Notes: generated by a model from the letters alone, not told the origin. A stretch of DNA of 7,686 nucleotides from Bacillota bacterium (GCA_021820675.1 JAKADI010000063.1:1-7686); one strand, 5' to 3'; positions 1 through 6,735 are shown, counted from the first letter of the stretch. Made by a program: numbers and translations.

Positions 1-64
1 GTAAAACCGACCAATTCCTGATATCTCGTGGGGAGTGAACTGATACCAGCAATTTCGCCTCCAT
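1..64 (-). CDS. dxs: 1-deoxy-D-xylulose-5-phosphate synthase, N-terminal fragment (runs off the window)
   Basis: About 21 codons are visible, beginning M-E-A-K-L-L-V-S-V-H-S-P-R-D-I-R-N-W. The pattern 'LL..(I/V)..P..(I/L)+N' resembles the Dxs N-terminus, and dxs follows ispA in B. subtilis. Dxs condenses pyruvate with glyceraldehyde 3-phosphate using thiamine diphosphate, the first step of the MEP isoprenoid pathway, which supplies the substrates of IspA. The ATG at 64-62 is chosen because GGAGG at 75-71 sits 6 nt upstream. The other ATG, at 69-67, is only 1 nt from that site and gives a sequence unlike Dxs. The gene starts 11 nt after the ispA stop, so co-transcription is likely. No catalytic residues lie within the fragment, so the call rests on the short N-terminal match plus gene order. 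Confidence 0.75.
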   Translation of the reverse strand, partial: MEAKLLVSVHSPRDIRNWSVL

Positions 65-70
65 ACCATA

Positions 71-75
71 CCTCC
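71..75 (-). promoter_or_regulatory. Ribosome binding site of dxs (GGAGG)
   Basis: GGAGG lies directly after the TAA stop of ispA (78-76) and 6 nt before the ATG at 64-62. It decides between two closely spaced ATG codons in different frames. Confidence 0.75.
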
Positions 76-951
76 TTACCACTGACGGTCCACAGCAAAA
101 TCGATCAAATCCTGTAAAATTTGGGCTCCCGGCTCGGAGCCAATGGCGATTTTCGCCCGAATCCGGTGATCATCAGCTAGCCGACGCGCCTGATCGATAC
201 CGATCAAACGAGGATATGTCGCTTTACCACGTTCATCGTCCGTCCCAACGTTCTTTCCCATCAAATCACGACTGCCTACCACGTTCAAGATATCGTCAAC
301 AATCTGAAAAGCTAAGCCAAAATGTTCTGCATAAGCACTCAGGGCCTTTTGCCGGCTGTAATTACTACTGAGCAAGGCGGGAATAACCAATGCCGCGCGG
401 AATAATGCCCCTGTCTTATTCCGGTGGATGGCCCGAAGCTCTGTTAGCTCCACATTCCGGTGCTCCGCAGCCAGGTCCATGACCTGCCCCCGAATAAGTC
501 CCTGCCGGCCTACCGCCACCGCTAAGTATGTTGTTGCCGCCAATACATCTTCAGCTTTAGCGTTTTGCATTTGTCCCATTTTCACGAACGCCTCGGTTAG
601 TAGTGCATCGCCAGCCAATATCGCCATAGCTTCGGGAAACATCTTATGGGCAGTGGGATGACCCCGGCGCAAATCATCATTGTCCATGGCCGGCAAATCA
701 TCATGGATCAACGAATACGTATGGATGTACTCCACGGATAAGGCCACATCCCGAAAGGTTTCTGAAGGCAATCCCAAATACATGGTACTAGCCATCACCA
801 ATTGCGGGCGCAAGCGTTTCCCCCCCGCGAGCAATGAATACCGCATAACTTCTTCAACCATGCCCGACGGGGCTTGTCGGGCAACATCGTCCTCTTTAAT
901 CCACGTTTCAATCATCACCCGGGTGTCATTCAGCCATTTTTCAATGTTCAC
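76..951 (-). CDS. ispA: Farnesyl diphosphate synthase (short-chain polyprenyl synthase)
   Basis: Class I trans-prenyltransferase of 291 residues, the usual length for bacterial FPP synthase. It joins isopentenyl diphosphate to DMAPP and then GPP to give C15 farnesyl diphosphate, the precursor of undecaprenyl phosphate, menaquinone and heptaprenyl chains; it is cytosolic. Visible motifs are GGKRLRP (43-49), the first Asp-rich motif DDLPAMD (84-90) with Tyr79 at the -5 position that limits chain length in this family, GQxxDL (155-160), K179-T180, and the second Asp-rich motif FQIVDDILN (215-223). The last residue of that motif is Asn223 where Asp is usual, and the codon is clearly AAC. K233 and K243 and the C-terminal Arg289 are typical. 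The start is GTG at 951, one base after the xseB stop, with AGAGG at 962-958 inside the xseB end. It is followed closely by dxs. Confidence 0.95.
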   Translation of the reverse strand: MNIEKWLNDTRVMIETWIKEDDVARQAPSGMVEEVMRYSLLAGGKRLRPQLVMASTMYLGLPSETFRDVALSVEYIHTYSLIHDDLPAMDNDDLRRGHPTAHKMFPEAMAILAGDALLTEAFVKMGQMQNAKAEDVLAATTYLAVAVGRQGLIRGQVMDLAAEHRNVELTELRAIHRNKTGALFRAALVIPALLSSNYSRQKALSAYAEHFGLAFQIVDDILNVVGSRDLMGKNVGTDDERGKATYPRLIGIDQARRLADDHRIRAKIAIGSEPGAQILQDLIDFAVDRQW

Positions 952-952
952 G

Positions 953-1150
953 TTATGCCTCTGCCTCAGGTTTCATTAAGGCCTCAGCCTGATTTAAGAG
1001 AATGTTCGCCTTCTCGCTTAAACGCTTGGCTTCTTGATACATCACCAAACTGTCATTAAGAGAAAGTCTGCCTCCCTCCAATTGACGCACAATCTCTTCA
1101 AGCCGGACAAGTATATTTTCGAATTGTTCAAGTTCAGTTTCTTCAATCAC
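953..1150 (-). CDS. xseB: Exodeoxyribonuclease VII small subunit
   Basis: A 65-residue, almost entirely helical protein. The region FENILVRLEEIVRQLEGG (10-27), followed by a short hydrophilic turn and SLVMYQEAKRLSEKANILL (34-52), is the two-helix pattern of the XseB family; family members are usually 60-90 residues. Several XseB copies bind the XseA C-terminal helices to form exonuclease VII, which degrades single-stranded DNA to oligonucleotides in repair. The start is GTG at 1150-1148, overlapping the xseA stop as GTGA, with AGAGGAAG at 1162-1155 upstream. The overlap suggests translational coupling to xseA. The gene ends one base before the GTG of ispA. Confidence 0.93.
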   Translation of the reverse strand: MIEETELEQFENILVRLEEIVRQLEGGRLSLNDSLVMYQEAKRLSEKANILLNQAEALMKPEAEA

Positions 1151-2352
1151 GTATCTTCCTCTTCCCCCGGTATCTCAGATCTCATCCACCAGTTCCCATT
1201 ATACCAGTGTACTGCATATCGCCGCCCTTGACGAACGTCTTCCTTGCTTACGGCATTCCCCGCTTCATCTACAACATAGGTATAGCCCCGATACAGCACG
1301 GCGGTGGGATTCATGGCCGCCAAGCTTGCGCCCAGCGTTTCCAAATGCATGCGCAATGCCTGTACTTGACGCTCCCAGGCCCGATCCCGCCGTTCGTCTA
1401 AGCGATCCAATAAATCCCGCCGCATCTGGATAAGGCGGGTACCGTCGGCCAAAATTCCATGGGTCGTCCACCCTTCGAGCCGGGTTCGTTCCCAATCAAG
1501 CCGGCGCCTTAGCGCGGCATAAGCGCGTTGGCCGAGTTGATCGACCCATAGCACAAGTCCCGACTTTTCGGGAACCGCTAATTCCGCTGCCGCGGAAGGG
1601 GTTGGCGCCCTCAGATCCGCAACAAGGTCGACCAAGGTCGTGTCAATTTCATGGCCCACCGCCGAAATAACGGGAATGGGCGACTGAGCTACCATGCGTA
1701 CAACACTTTCGTCGTTAAAGGCCCTGAGGTCTTCCTTGGATCCCCCACCTCGGCCAATGATGAGCACGCTGATGGGGGCTTTAAAGGCCCTGTCTAAAGC
1801 GGAAACGATAGCCCGCGGAGCCTCGCTGCCTTGAACTAATACGGGAAAAAGTGTCACTACCATACCTGGAAATCTTCGGGCAATGACTGTTTCAATATCA
1901 TAGCGCGCCGCCCCTGATCCTGAGGTAATGACTCCAATGGCCTGGGGCAATTTGGGAATTGTTCTTTTGGGTCGTGAAAACAACCCCTCCTGGTATAACT
2001 TTTGCTTGAGCGCTTCTAATTTTTGATACTGAGCCCCGGCACCAATATCCTGGATAGTACTCGCATAGAGCTGGGTTTGACCATCTCGCTCAAACACTCC
2101 CAGCCTCCCATAAACCAGTACCGACATTCCATCAACCAAAGGTTTGGTTAAAGACGCCGCATCCCGGCGAAACATCACTCCACGAATCTGAGCCAAATCA
2201 TCCTTCAAAACGAAATACCAATGCCCCGAGCTATGGTGTTTAACCCCGGATAGCTCTCCAAGAACCCACAAGCGCTGCCATTGCGGCACATTTTCGACAA
2301 GTTTACGAATCCCTTGAACCAGCTCGTGTACACTCAGTGCGCCTTCGGTCAT
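1147..2352 (-). CDS. xseA: Exodeoxyribonuclease VII large subunit
   Basis: Catalytic subunit of exonuclease VII, 401 residues, slightly shorter than the usual 400-450. The N-terminal OB-fold, which binds single-stranded DNA, spans about residues 6-105 (LSVHELVQGIRKLVE, then GELSG and GHWYFVLKD). The catalytic domain follows: IGVITSGSGAARYDI (139-153), GRGGGSKEDLRAFNDE (200-215), PVISAVGHEIDTTL (227-240) and DLRAPTPSAAAELA (246-259), all XseA hallmarks. A long charged helical region (about 265-345) should bind XseB, and the C-terminal MNPTAVLYRGYTYV segment (347-360) is also typical. The ATG at 2352-2350 is chosen because it overlaps the folD stop as ATGA and places the OB domain correctly; the frame stays open upstream to 2451, but that stretch lies inside folD. 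Its own ribosome site is weak, consistent with coupling. Confidence 0.95.
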   Translation of the reverse strand: MTEGALSVHELVQGIRKLVENVPQWQRLWVLGELSGVKHHSSGHWYFVLKDDLAQIRGVMFRRDAASLTKPLVDGMSVLVYGRLGVFERDGQTQLYASTIQDIGAGAQYQKLEALKQKLYQEGLFSRPKRTIPKLPQAIGVITSGSGAARYDIETVIARRFPGMVVTLFPVLVQGSEAPRAIVSALDRAFKAPISVLIIGRGGGSKEDLRAFNDESVVRMVAQSPIPVISAVGHEIDTTLVDLVADLRAPTPSAAAELAVPEKSGLVLWVDQLGQRAYAALRRRLDWERTRLEGWTTHGILADGTRLIQMRRDLLDRLDERRDRAWERQVQALRMHLETLGASLAAMNPTAVLYRGYTYVVDEAGNAVSKEDVRQGRRYAVHWYNGNWWMRSEIPGEEEDT

Positions 2353-3203
2353 GATCCAACCGTTTCCTGGAAGGCATGCCAGGTATTGGCAAGCAACATC
2401 GCAATCGTCATGGGTCCAATTCCACCGGGGACCGGAGTAATTCGCGAACACACGGGGGCCACGTTTGAAAAATCTACGTCTCCGACAATGCCACCATCGA
2501 CACGGTTAATTCCCACATCCACGATGGTTGACCCGGGTTTAATCCAATCTCTTTGAACCAAATTGACACGCCCCACCGCAGCCACCACAATATCCGCATC
2601 ACGCGTTATCTCCCGTGGTGCTTCTGTCTTGGAATGGACAATGGTAACGGTCGCATCGCGCTGAATAAACATCAGGGCCAATGGCCGACCCACCAATTGC
2701 GACCGCCCAATAACGACCACTCGCTTCCCTGCCAATGGCACTTGATACCGGTCCAAGAGTTCAATAATGCCAAGGGGTGTACACGGTCTTAGACCAGGTT
2801 GCCCTGCCATCAACAGCCCCATGTTAGTGGCCGTAAGCCCGTCTACATCCTTCCTGGGATCCAAGTGGCGTAAAATCACCTGCACATCGACGTGCGGCGG
2901 CACGGGCAGTTGCATTAAAATTCCGTGGACGCTAGGATCTTGATTTAACATCTCGATAGTTTCGAGGACTTGACTGGTGGTCGAATGATCCGGCAAGATA
3001 ATCTGCCGCGATTCCATTCCAACCTGTGTACTAGCCCGATGTTTGTTCCGAACGTAAATTTTGGATGCCGGGTCATCACCCACCAAGACGACTGCTAGGC
3101 CAGGCCTAAGATTTGTGCGGTAATAATGTTCTTCGATTTTCTTGGCCAATTCTTGCCGGATACTCTGAGCAGTGAGTTTTCCGTCCAAGAGTTCTGTTTG
3201 CAT
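2349..3203 (-). CDS. folD: Bifunctional methylenetetrahydrofolate dehydrogenase / methenyltetrahydrofolate cyclohydrolase
   Basis: 284 residues, the normal FolD length. It interconverts 5,10-methylene-, 5,10-methenyl- and 10-formyl-tetrahydrofolate using NADP, feeding purine and formyl-methionine synthesis in the cytosol. Visible motifs are VGDDPASKIYVRNKHRAS (41-58), which carries the catalytic Tyr50 and Lys54, QLPVPPH (98-104), PRKDVDG (116-122), PCTPLG (140-145), the nucleotide-binding loop GRSQLVGRP (166-174), and TPVPGGIGPMTIAML (256-270). The ATG at 3203-3201 has a strong AGGAGGAG site 7 nt upstream. The frame extends 53 codons further upstream, but those residues are unlike FolD. The preceding gap of 210 bp is the largest inside the block, so the gene may have its own control element. 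It overlaps xseA by 4 bp. Confidence 0.97.
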   Translation of the reverse strand: MQTELLDGKLTAQSIRQELAKKIEEHYYRTNLRPGLAVVLVGDDPASKIYVRNKHRASTQVGMESRQIILPDHSTTSQVLETIEMLNQDPSVHGILMQLPVPPHVDVQVILRHLDPRKDVDGLTATNMGLLMAGQPGLRPCTPLGIIELLDRYQVPLAGKRVVVIGRSQLVGRPLALMFIQRDATVTIVHSKTEAPREITRDADIVVAAVGRVNLVQRDWIKPGSTIVDVGINRVDGGIVGDVDFSNVAPVCSRITPVPGGIGPMTIAMLLANTWHAFQETVGS

Positions 3204-3210
3204 ACCTGCT

Positions 3211-3218
3211 CTCCTCCT
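3211..3218 (-). promoter_or_regulatory. Strong ribosome binding site of folD (AGGAGGAG)
   Basis: A near-perfect Shine-Dalgarno sequence 7 nt from the ATG at 3203. It fixes the folD start against longer in-frame alternatives and suggests initiation independent of the upstream gene. Confidence 0.85.
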
Positions 3219-3351
3219 GTTTCCGTTCTGTCCCGTTCGATCTCTAACTCTAAATGTGTGGACCCGGAACTGGGGAGGCATTCCTGGGTGAACACCAACC
3301 GAACGGAGCCACTCATCCTCTGGGACCGCCCCAACATGATCCTTGTCGATT

Positions 3352-3391
3352 CCGGCGGCCAAGGCTGGTGACAGGCAGGCTTGGCCCCCGG
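3352..3391 (-). repeat. Long imperfect inverted repeat (hairpin) between the TsaD-like gene and folD
   Basis: Arms at 3352-3363 and 3380-3391 pair over 12 positions with a single mismatch (ccggcggccaag against cttggcccccgg). Three more pairs form inside (3365-3367 with 3376-3378), leaving an 8-nt loop. It begins 23 bp after the TsaD-like stop. No T-run follows on either strand, so it is not a standard intrinsic terminator. It could protect the upstream message end, mark a processing site, or form part of a folD leader structure. The pairing is seen directly; the role is unknown. Confidence 0.6.
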
Positions 3392-3413
3392 GCTTTAGCC
3401 GCAGGGCCTATGA

Positions 3414-4376
3414 CTATTCACCAAAGTACCGGTAGCCAATGCGAGCAATGCCGACAGCATTGTCACGACTGAGATCAGGACTCGCAAAGAAAATATCATG
3501 CCCAAAACGAGCATGCCCCGCAAGTTCACTTCGTAAAGTCTGATTAGCGGCTACGCCTCCTACCACCACCAACGGCCACGTCTGTGCTGCCTTCTCTATC
3601 AGTCGGGCCAGGGTGTCAACCAAAACCTGTTCCACCCCGCGGGCAAGATCAGGCCCTGGTGCCCCCTTTGCCCAAGCCTTACGAGCCTGCGTTTCCGGTC
3701 CGGAAAAGCTTGTCTTCCATTCACTCCCGTCATACCACACACGGGGAATAGTTAACCTTACCGGATCTTTTGCTTGGCGCGCCAATTCCTCTAGATGAGG
3801 CCCGGCAGGAAAGGGGAGTCCCAACATTACTCCTATGCGATCGACTAATTGCCCGGCATACAGATCGTCGGTGGTTCCGATTCGTTGAATGTCAAATGCC
3901 GCTCCACCATGCCGTACCACTTGTAATAATTCCGTCGTACCACCAGAGATATGCAGTGCTGAAAATTGTTGCCATTCTTCATGGCCTATACTCCATAGCG
4001 CGGCTTGAATATGACCCTCTTGATGTGTGGAACGGCCTAAGGGAACGTGATAAAGACTCGCCAAAGACTCGGCAAAACTCACTCCCACACTAAACGGCGG
4101 CAGATACGAACCAGGAAGGGGCCGGGGTTTTTCTGAAACACAAATTCCTTTGACCGCGTAGTGGCTAATATGGCGCACCAGATCTGCAATAAGGCCCGGC
4201 ATGTTTTGCACATGTTCAAAGACCTGGTCGGACGGACGCAACCCGCGGTGACCCGGAGGAACCCTCAACAATTGTCGTGTCTGAAAAATTACCATTTCCC
4301 GGGTCACTGCCGCCACGGAAGTCGTATAGGCGCTCGTATCGAAACCGATAACGCAATCATGAATAGACATGGTCAT
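3414..4376 (-). CDS. TsaD/Kae1-like (peptidase M22 family) paralogue
   Basis: A 320-residue protein of the ASKHA-fold TsaD/Kae1/YgjD family, annotated as 'O-sialoglycoprotein endopeptidase' in older work. Family landmarks in order: GFDTSAYTTSVA (11-22, in place of G-I-E-T-S-C-D-E-T), PGSYLPPFSVGVSFAESLA (88-106), the metal-site pattern HQEGH (118-122), HISGGTTELL (142-151), IGTTDDLYAGQLVDRIGVML (166-185), TSFSGPET (222-229), VVGGVAANQTLR (271-282) and DNAVGIA (305-311). True TsaD makes threonylcarbamoyl-adenosine on tRNA with TsaB and TsaE. This protein has lost the Cys-Asp-Glu stretch and has Thr for His after SGG, so it is probably a divergent paralogue of unknown job. Its start overlaps the nusB stop as ATGA. 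A second ATG at 4370 follows AAGG and may be the real start. Confidence 0.8.
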   Translation of the reverse strand: MTMSIHDCVIGFDTSAYTTSVAAVTREMVIFQTRQLLRVPPGHRGLRPSDQVFEHVQNMPGLIADLVRHISHYAVKGICVSEKPRPLPGSYLPPFSVGVSFAESLASLYHVPLGRSTHQEGHIQAALWSIGHEEWQQFSALHISGGTTELLQVVRHGGAAFDIQRIGTTDDLYAGQLVDRIGVMLGLPFPAGPHLEELARQAKDPVRLTIPRVWYDGSEWKTSFSGPETQARKAWAKGAPGPDLARGVEQVLVDTLARLIEKAAQTWPLVVVGGVAANQTLRSELAGHARFGHDIFFASPDLSRDNAVGIARIGYRYFGE

Positions 4377-4834
4377 CCTTGCTCTTGTGGACTCTCCTTG
4401 TTTGGATCATCTTGGGTCGGGATGCGGTCAGTATCGCCTTCCGGACGAATGGTCTTAGATGCTGTAGACAGCACGCCGTTAACAAAGCGTTTAGCCTCGT
4501 CCGTACTATAGGCCCCAGCGAGTTCCAAAGCTTCGTTAATAAGAATCGAAATCGGAGTCTTCGGTTCAAATAATAGCTCATAAACAGCAATACGCAGAAC
4601 ATTTCGGTCAATCGTCGGCATTCGGTGTAGTCGCCAATCCACCGAGGACTGTGCAATAACCTGATCGATCCGGTCTTGATGCATCAATACACCACGCACG
4701 ATAGATTCCGCAAATTGACGATCATCCGGCTCTTTTTTTGAAAGGCGAGCCACCAGAAGTGCCGGATCGGTATGGGCTAAGTCATGTTCAAACAATACCC
4801 GTAAAGCCATCTCCCGTGCATGATGTCTCGGCAT
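4373..4834 (-). CDS. nusB: Transcription antitermination factor NusB
   Basis: An all-helical RNA-binding protein of 153 residues. With NusE (ribosomal protein S10) it binds boxA in rRNA leaders and supports antitermination and rRNA processing. The family pattern is clear: HHAREMALRVLFEHD (4-18), the central DWRLHRMPTIDRNVLRIAVYELL region (66-88), INEALELAGAYS (99-110) and KRFVNGVL (115-122). Residues about 129-153 form a hydrophilic, acidic tail beyond the usual end of the fold. The ATG at 4834 has GAGGGGGA (4848-4841) 6 nt upstream and starts 23 bp after the YqhY-like stop. The gene's last bases overlap the start of the TsaD-like gene, so the two are probably translationally coupled. Confidence 0.95.
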   Translation of the reverse strand: MPRHHAREMALRVLFEHDLAHTDPALLVARLSKKEPDDRQFAESIVRGVLMHQDRIDQVIAQSSVDWRLHRMPTIDRNVLRIAVYELLFEPKTPISILINEALELAGAYSTDEAKRFVNGVLSTASKTIRPEGDTDRIPTQDDPNKESPQEQG

Positions 4835-4857
4835 GGCATCTCCCCCTCGTAACGATA

Positions 4858-5259
4858 CTAAGATCCTGACCCGCGCTCGGTGTCCGTGAGTTCTCCATCG
4901 GTCGCGGCGAAGGAAACCCCTTGGACATGAATATTAACATCTGATACGAAAAGGCCCAACATCGTTTCCACCTGTTCCTTGACCCGATGCTGGATACGTG
5001 ATGCCACCTCCGGAATCTTAACTCCATAATGGACAACAACATACAAATCCAGACTCACGCGGGTCTCTCTTACCTCAACCTTGACTCCGCGCGCAGAGGC
5101 CTTTTTGCCCAACATTTCCGTTATGCCCCCGGTCAATCCTCCACTCATTGCGGCTACGCCGTCCACTTCCATCGCCGCCAATCCGGCGATTACGGCAATC
5201 ACTTCATTCGCGATCCGCACACTAGGAACCGTCTTGATTTCCTGAGATATTTCACCCAT
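4858..5259 (-). CDS. Asp23/Gls24 family (DUF322) protein, YqhY-like
   Basis: 133 residues with the Asp23/Gls24 fold. VRIANEVIAVIAGLAAMEVD (14-33) with GVAAMSG is the family's N-terminal helix-turn pattern. SLDLYVVVHYGVKIPEVA (69-86) and VNIHVQGVSF (108-117) form the core strands, and the last 15 residues are a hydrophilic tail. Its place between accC and nusB is that of B. subtilis yqhY, a cytosolic protein linked genetically to control of acetyl-CoA carboxylase activity. The ATG at 5259-5257 has GAGGAGGG (5276-5269) upstream. It lies 74 bp after accC with no terminator between, so co-expression with accC is likely. A biochemical role is not established by sequence. Confidence 0.88.
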   Translation of the reverse strand: MGEISQEIKTVPSVRIANEVIAVIAGLAAMEVDGVAAMSGGLTGGITEMLGKKASARGVKVEVRETRVSLDLYVVVHYGVKIPEVASRIQHRVKEQVETMLGLFVSDVNIHVQGVSFAATDGELTDTERGSGS

Positions 5260-5333
5260 GTTCTCTATCCCTCCTCATTTACGGATGTCCCACCGCTTAA
5301 GGTTTTGGGCTATACCATAAGTCTCCACGGTGT

Positions 5334-6683
5334 TTAGGCCCCTTTGATTCGTTCGGCCAGAAAATTCGTATGGATACGGCCGGAACAAAAATCAGGATCT
5401 TGCATCAATTGTTTGTGTAAATCGAGTGTCGTCTTGACGCCTTCTATTGTAAATTCACTTAACGCCCTTCGCATACGCTCAATCGCCTCATCACGATTAC
5501 GGCCCCACGTTACCAACTTGGCCAACAACGAATCATAAAACGGCTGTACTTGATATCCCGGTTCTGCGCCGGAGTCCACCCGCACCCATGGTCCCCCTGG
5601 TTCCTTCCACACTGTCACGTTTCCTGGGCTCGGTCGGAACTGGTTGGCTGGGTCTTCTGCATTAATACGGCATTCGATGGCCCATCCCCGCAATTCCACG
5701 TCATTTTGCTCGACGGACAGGGGAAGATCGGCGGCAATTCGGATTTGTTCTTTGACGATGTCTATGCCTGTAATCATTTCTGTACAGGTGTGCTCAACCT
5801 GCACACGTGTATTCATCTCCATAAAATAAAATTGCCCATTTTGATCCAATAAAAACTCGAGTGTTCCTGCACTGGTGTAGTTAACCGCCTTTGCAGCGCG
5901 AATCGCCGCCTGACTCATCCTTTGCCGCAAATCAAAAGTCATCGCGACCGAAGGCGCTTCCTCCAGAATTTTCTGTCGACGCCGTTGCAGCGAAGATTCC
6001 CGTTCTCCAAGAGTTATGACATGGCCGTGATTGTCGGCCAGCACTTGGATTTCAATATGACGGGGTTGTCGCAAATACTTCTCGAGGTAAACATCTCCTT
6101 GTCCGAAGGCTGATTTAGCCTCTCGGCTCGCCCGCTCCAATGCTTCTTCCAATTCATCCGGCGATTCAACGACCCTAATACCCCGTCCTCCGCCGCCGAA
6201 AGACGCCTTCACCATAACGGGATACCCTATCTCCTCAGCAATTCGCTTAGCCTCGCCTATGGTCTCTACCGTCCCGGCCGTCCCCGGGACAACTGGCACC
6301 CCTGCTTCCATCATCATTTGCCGCGCCTGCGCCTTTATCCCCATTTTTTCGATAGCCTCTGCCGGGGGACCGATAAACTTAATACCCCAGGTTTGACAAA
6401 CGGCAGCAAAATGGTGATTTTCTGATAGAAACCCATAACCCGGATGGATGGCTTCCGCACCAGTCTGAACGGCCGCATTAATGATGTTTGGTATATGTAA
6501 ATAGCTCAAATTGGAAGGTGCGGGGCCAATTGGAAAGGCCTCGTCCGCATACTTAACGTGCGTAGCCTCTTTATCCGCATCCGAGTACACGGCAACGGTT
6601 TTGATGCCCAGTTCTCGTGCCGCGCGCATGACCCGGATGGCAATTTCGCCCCGGTTCGCGACCAAGATTTTGTTAAACAACAT
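5334..6683 (-). CDS. accC: Biotin carboxylase subunit of acetyl-CoA carboxylase
   Basis: 449 residues, full family length. It carboxylates the biotin on the carrier protein AccB with ATP and bicarbonate, the first half of malonyl-CoA formation. Motifs: ILVANRGEIAIRVMRAARELG (start), HPGYGFLSEN (80-89), ATP-grasp lysines K117 and K159, glycine loop FGGGGRG (162-168), H209, E276, and MEMNTRVQVEH (289-299) with the catalytic Glu/Arg set. ECRINAEDP (337-345) holds the biotin-site arginine. Residues aligned with E. coli Cys230 and His236 are Ser230 and Arg236, and Phe162 and the T-C of EHTCTE are less common for AccC; some of these recall pyruvate or propionyl-CoA carboxylases. The ATG at 6683 has GGAGG (6692-6688) upstream. 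No accB precedes it. The yqhY-like neighbour supports the AccC assignment. Confidence 0.93.
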   Translation of the reverse strand: MLFNKILVANRGEIAIRVMRAARELGIKTVAVYSDADKEATHVKYADEAFPIGPAPSNLSYLHIPNIINAAVQTGAEAIHPGYGFLSENHHFAAVCQTWGIKFIGPPAEAIEKMGIKAQARQMMMEAGVPVVPGTAGTVETIGEAKRIAEEIGYPVMVKASFGGGGRGIRVVESPDELEEALERASREAKSAFGQGDVYLEKYLRQPRHIEIQVLADNHGHVITLGERESSLQRRRQKILEEAPSVAMTFDLRQRMSQAAIRAAKAVNYTSAGTLEFLLDQNGQFYFMEMNTRVQVEHTCTEMITGIDIVKEQIRIAADLPLSVEQNDVELRGWAIECRINAEDPANQFRPSPGNVTVWKEPGGPWVRVDSGAEPGYQVQPFYDSLLAKLVTWGRNRDEAIERMRRALSEFTIEGVKTTLDLHKQLMQDPDFCSGRIHTNFLAERIKGA

Positions 6684-6706
6684 GACACCTCCGATTCTCT
6701 TTCATT

Positions 6707-6735
6707 ACTAGACCACAACCGATCAGGATTGTCTA
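6707..6735 (-). promoter_or_regulatory. Possible weak accC promoter
   Basis: TAGACA (6735-6730, five of six matches to the -35 consensus) is followed after 17 nt by TCTAGT (6712-6707, four of six to the -10 consensus). This gives a short leader before GGAGG and the accC ATG. A promoter is expected here because a terminator lies just upstream. A second -10-like TATAAC at 6750-6745 has no good -35 partner. Both are by-eye matches. Confidence 0.25.

Larger units (their letters stand above)
3204..3413 (-). other. Non-coding gap upstream of folD
   Basis: This 210-bp stretch separates the TsaD-like stop from the folD start in an otherwise tightly packed block. It contains the hairpin at 3352-3391 and the folD ribosome site. 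I compared it by eye with the ZTP (pfl) and tetrahydrofolate riboswitch consensus elements, both plausible for one-carbon genes, and saw no match. No good -35/-10 pair stands out. Open frames on the plus strand look like chance. Confidence 0.5.

Noticed and set aside
67..69. ATG at 69-67 as the dxs start
   Set aside because: It is one base from GGAGG and its frame gives residues unlike Dxs; the ATG at 64 fits both spacing and protein sequence.
428..661. Plus-strand open frames opposite ispA and similar ones across the window (for example 4161-4511, 5029-5337, 6948-7190)
   Set aside because: They lie antisense to well-supported genes, lack recognisable domains and ribosome sites, and show the biased composition of shadow frames.
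2353..2451. In-frame upstream extension of xseA by 33 codons
   Set aside because: It lies entirely inside the folD coding region and adds no family-like sequence; the ATGA junction at 2352-2349 is the usual operon arrangement.
3204..3362. In-frame upstream extension of folD by 53 codons to an ATG at 3362
   Set aside because: The added residues do not resemble FolD, whereas the ATG at 3203 has a strong AGGAGGAG site and gives the normal family length.
3352..3391. Intrinsic terminator after the TsaD-like gene
   Set aside because: The hairpin is strong but no T-run follows on either strand.
3204..3413. ZTP or tetrahydrofolate riboswitch ahead of folD
   Set aside because: Such elements occur upstream of one-carbon genes, but the conserved stretches I know for both were not found by eye on the minus strand.
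5260..5333. Terminator or separate promoter between accC and the YqhY-like gene
   Set aside because: Only CACCG/CGGTG with a long loop and a TATAGC-like hexamer without a -35 partner were seen; neither is convincing.
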